Below are positions 55,126 through 55,456 of a stretch of 55,456 nt of DNA, in pieces (within the stretch, counting starts at the first letter, position 1; each line of letters begins with the position of its first letter). The DNA is taken from positions 1 to 55,456 of the forward strand of contig JASJCB010000029.1 of NCBI GenBank assembly GCA_030066195.1. Direction: 5' to 3'. The notes beneath the pieces were generated by a model. That model made no database searches and was not told where the DNA came from. It worked only from the letters and a program-made list of their open reading frames with translations. Source of the stretch: Acidobacteriota bacterium. Its GTDB lineage: Bacteria; Acidobacteriota; Holophagae; Acanthopleuribacterales; Acanthopleuribacteraceae. The translations under genes and the position numbers were made by a program.

Positions 55126-55456
55126 TAAACCGAGATTCACCTTCTCAAGACACGCTCAATCAGCTGTATTTGGTTGTCAAATCAAAAAATCGGCTTGTTA
55201 TGTGCCGAAACGACGAAAATCCTCGCCGACCGGGTGAACGAAATACAACGACGATGATCCCGAAGTAGCGTGAGGAAGCCCGGGCACGGAACGATCACGG
55301 ACGGAACCAGGACGGTTGCGGTAATAGACAGGTGCTTACCGGCACGGCCCGGGTTTCCTCGCGTCGGACAATCATGTTCCGAGGAACAAGTCATGACTTT
55401 AAGACCGAAGGCATGCCCGCACACCAAAACAAACCAGGAAAGCCCGCAAAGAATCT
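55126..55456. other. Intergenic region to the window end, nothing recognised
   Basis: No gene with a ribosome binding site is seen. Short open frames on both strands lack coding-like composition. The next gene probably lies beyond the edge. Confidence 0.4.

Overview
The window looks like chromosomal DNA of a Gram-negative, moderately GC-rich heterotroph. The best guess is an Acidobacteriota (Holophagae/Acanthopleuribacter-like) or a myxobacterium-like lineage. The guess rests on a TonB-dependent receptor, a TatA, the VWFA-with-signal-peptide family common in Acidobacteria, a lipoprotein 'sulfatase', large sensor kinases and a Roco protein. The taxonomic call is inference only; there is no rRNA in the window. 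The one RNA gene is tRNA-Arg(ACG) at 32.5 kb.

Layout. (1) 0-8.5 kb is accessory DNA: a pentapeptide-repeat protein, a small cluster of secreted or coiled-coil orphans (2.6-4.2 kb), a cytosine-C5 methyltransferase with internal frame changes and a decayed partial copy of its 3' end 1.1 kb downstream, an orphan CRISPR remnant (6.5-6.75 kb, no cas genes), a 43-bp tandem-repeat element and an Abi_2/HEPN abortive-infection gene with its own promoter. This reads as a worn defence island. (2) 8.5-19.2 kb carries envelope and transport genes: a TonB receptor with a small membrane protein, a NatAB-like ABC exporter, a VOC protein, an S41 protease, a 974-aa LRR-Roc-COR-TIR protein and a TesB thioesterase. 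(3) 19.2-23.9 kb has two more clusters of orphan genes (20.0-21.5 and 22.7-23.8 kb), each behind an AT-rich dyad, and two of them share an 18-bp motif; between them are a palindromic intergenic element and a hypothetical gene. (4) 23.9-32.5 kb, all minus strand: M14 carboxypeptidase, two potassium channels flanking a DUF1703-type ATPase/nuclease, a PAS-PAS-GAF hybrid kinase and tRNA-Arg. (5) 32.6-45.4 kb: TatA, a second inverted copy of the 43-bp repeat element, a serine hydrolase, a frameshifted DUF1579 gene, an FtsX-like permease, a STAS protein, an alkaline-phosphatase-superfamily lipoprotein overlapping trmL, a VWFA protein, a HAD hydrolase and a small Cys-rich RiPP-like precursor. (6) 45.4-55.4 kb: a multi-TM PDZ/PAS histidine kinase, an FMN-oxidoreductase-like barrel, a RelA/SpoT-like-motif protein overlapping a STAS gene, a caspase-like (clan CD) protease with a C-terminal adaptor-like domain, an AhpD/peroxidase-related gene with an in-frame UGA, a LolA-like protein, and a terminal 42-bp hairpin array.

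The strongest non-routine signals are: the AhpD-like gene at 53356-53958, where UGA replaces the second Cys of CxxC and is followed by a bacterial SECIS-like hairpin (probable selenoprotein); the orphan RiPP-like precursor at 44.4-44.65 kb; the two inverted copies of the 43-bp repeat element, with related hairpin arrays of similar period at 19.2-19.5 and 54.8-55.1 kb; the AT-dyad orphan gene cassettes; and the methyltransferase whose DNA encodes two different MTase-like C-termini in two frames.
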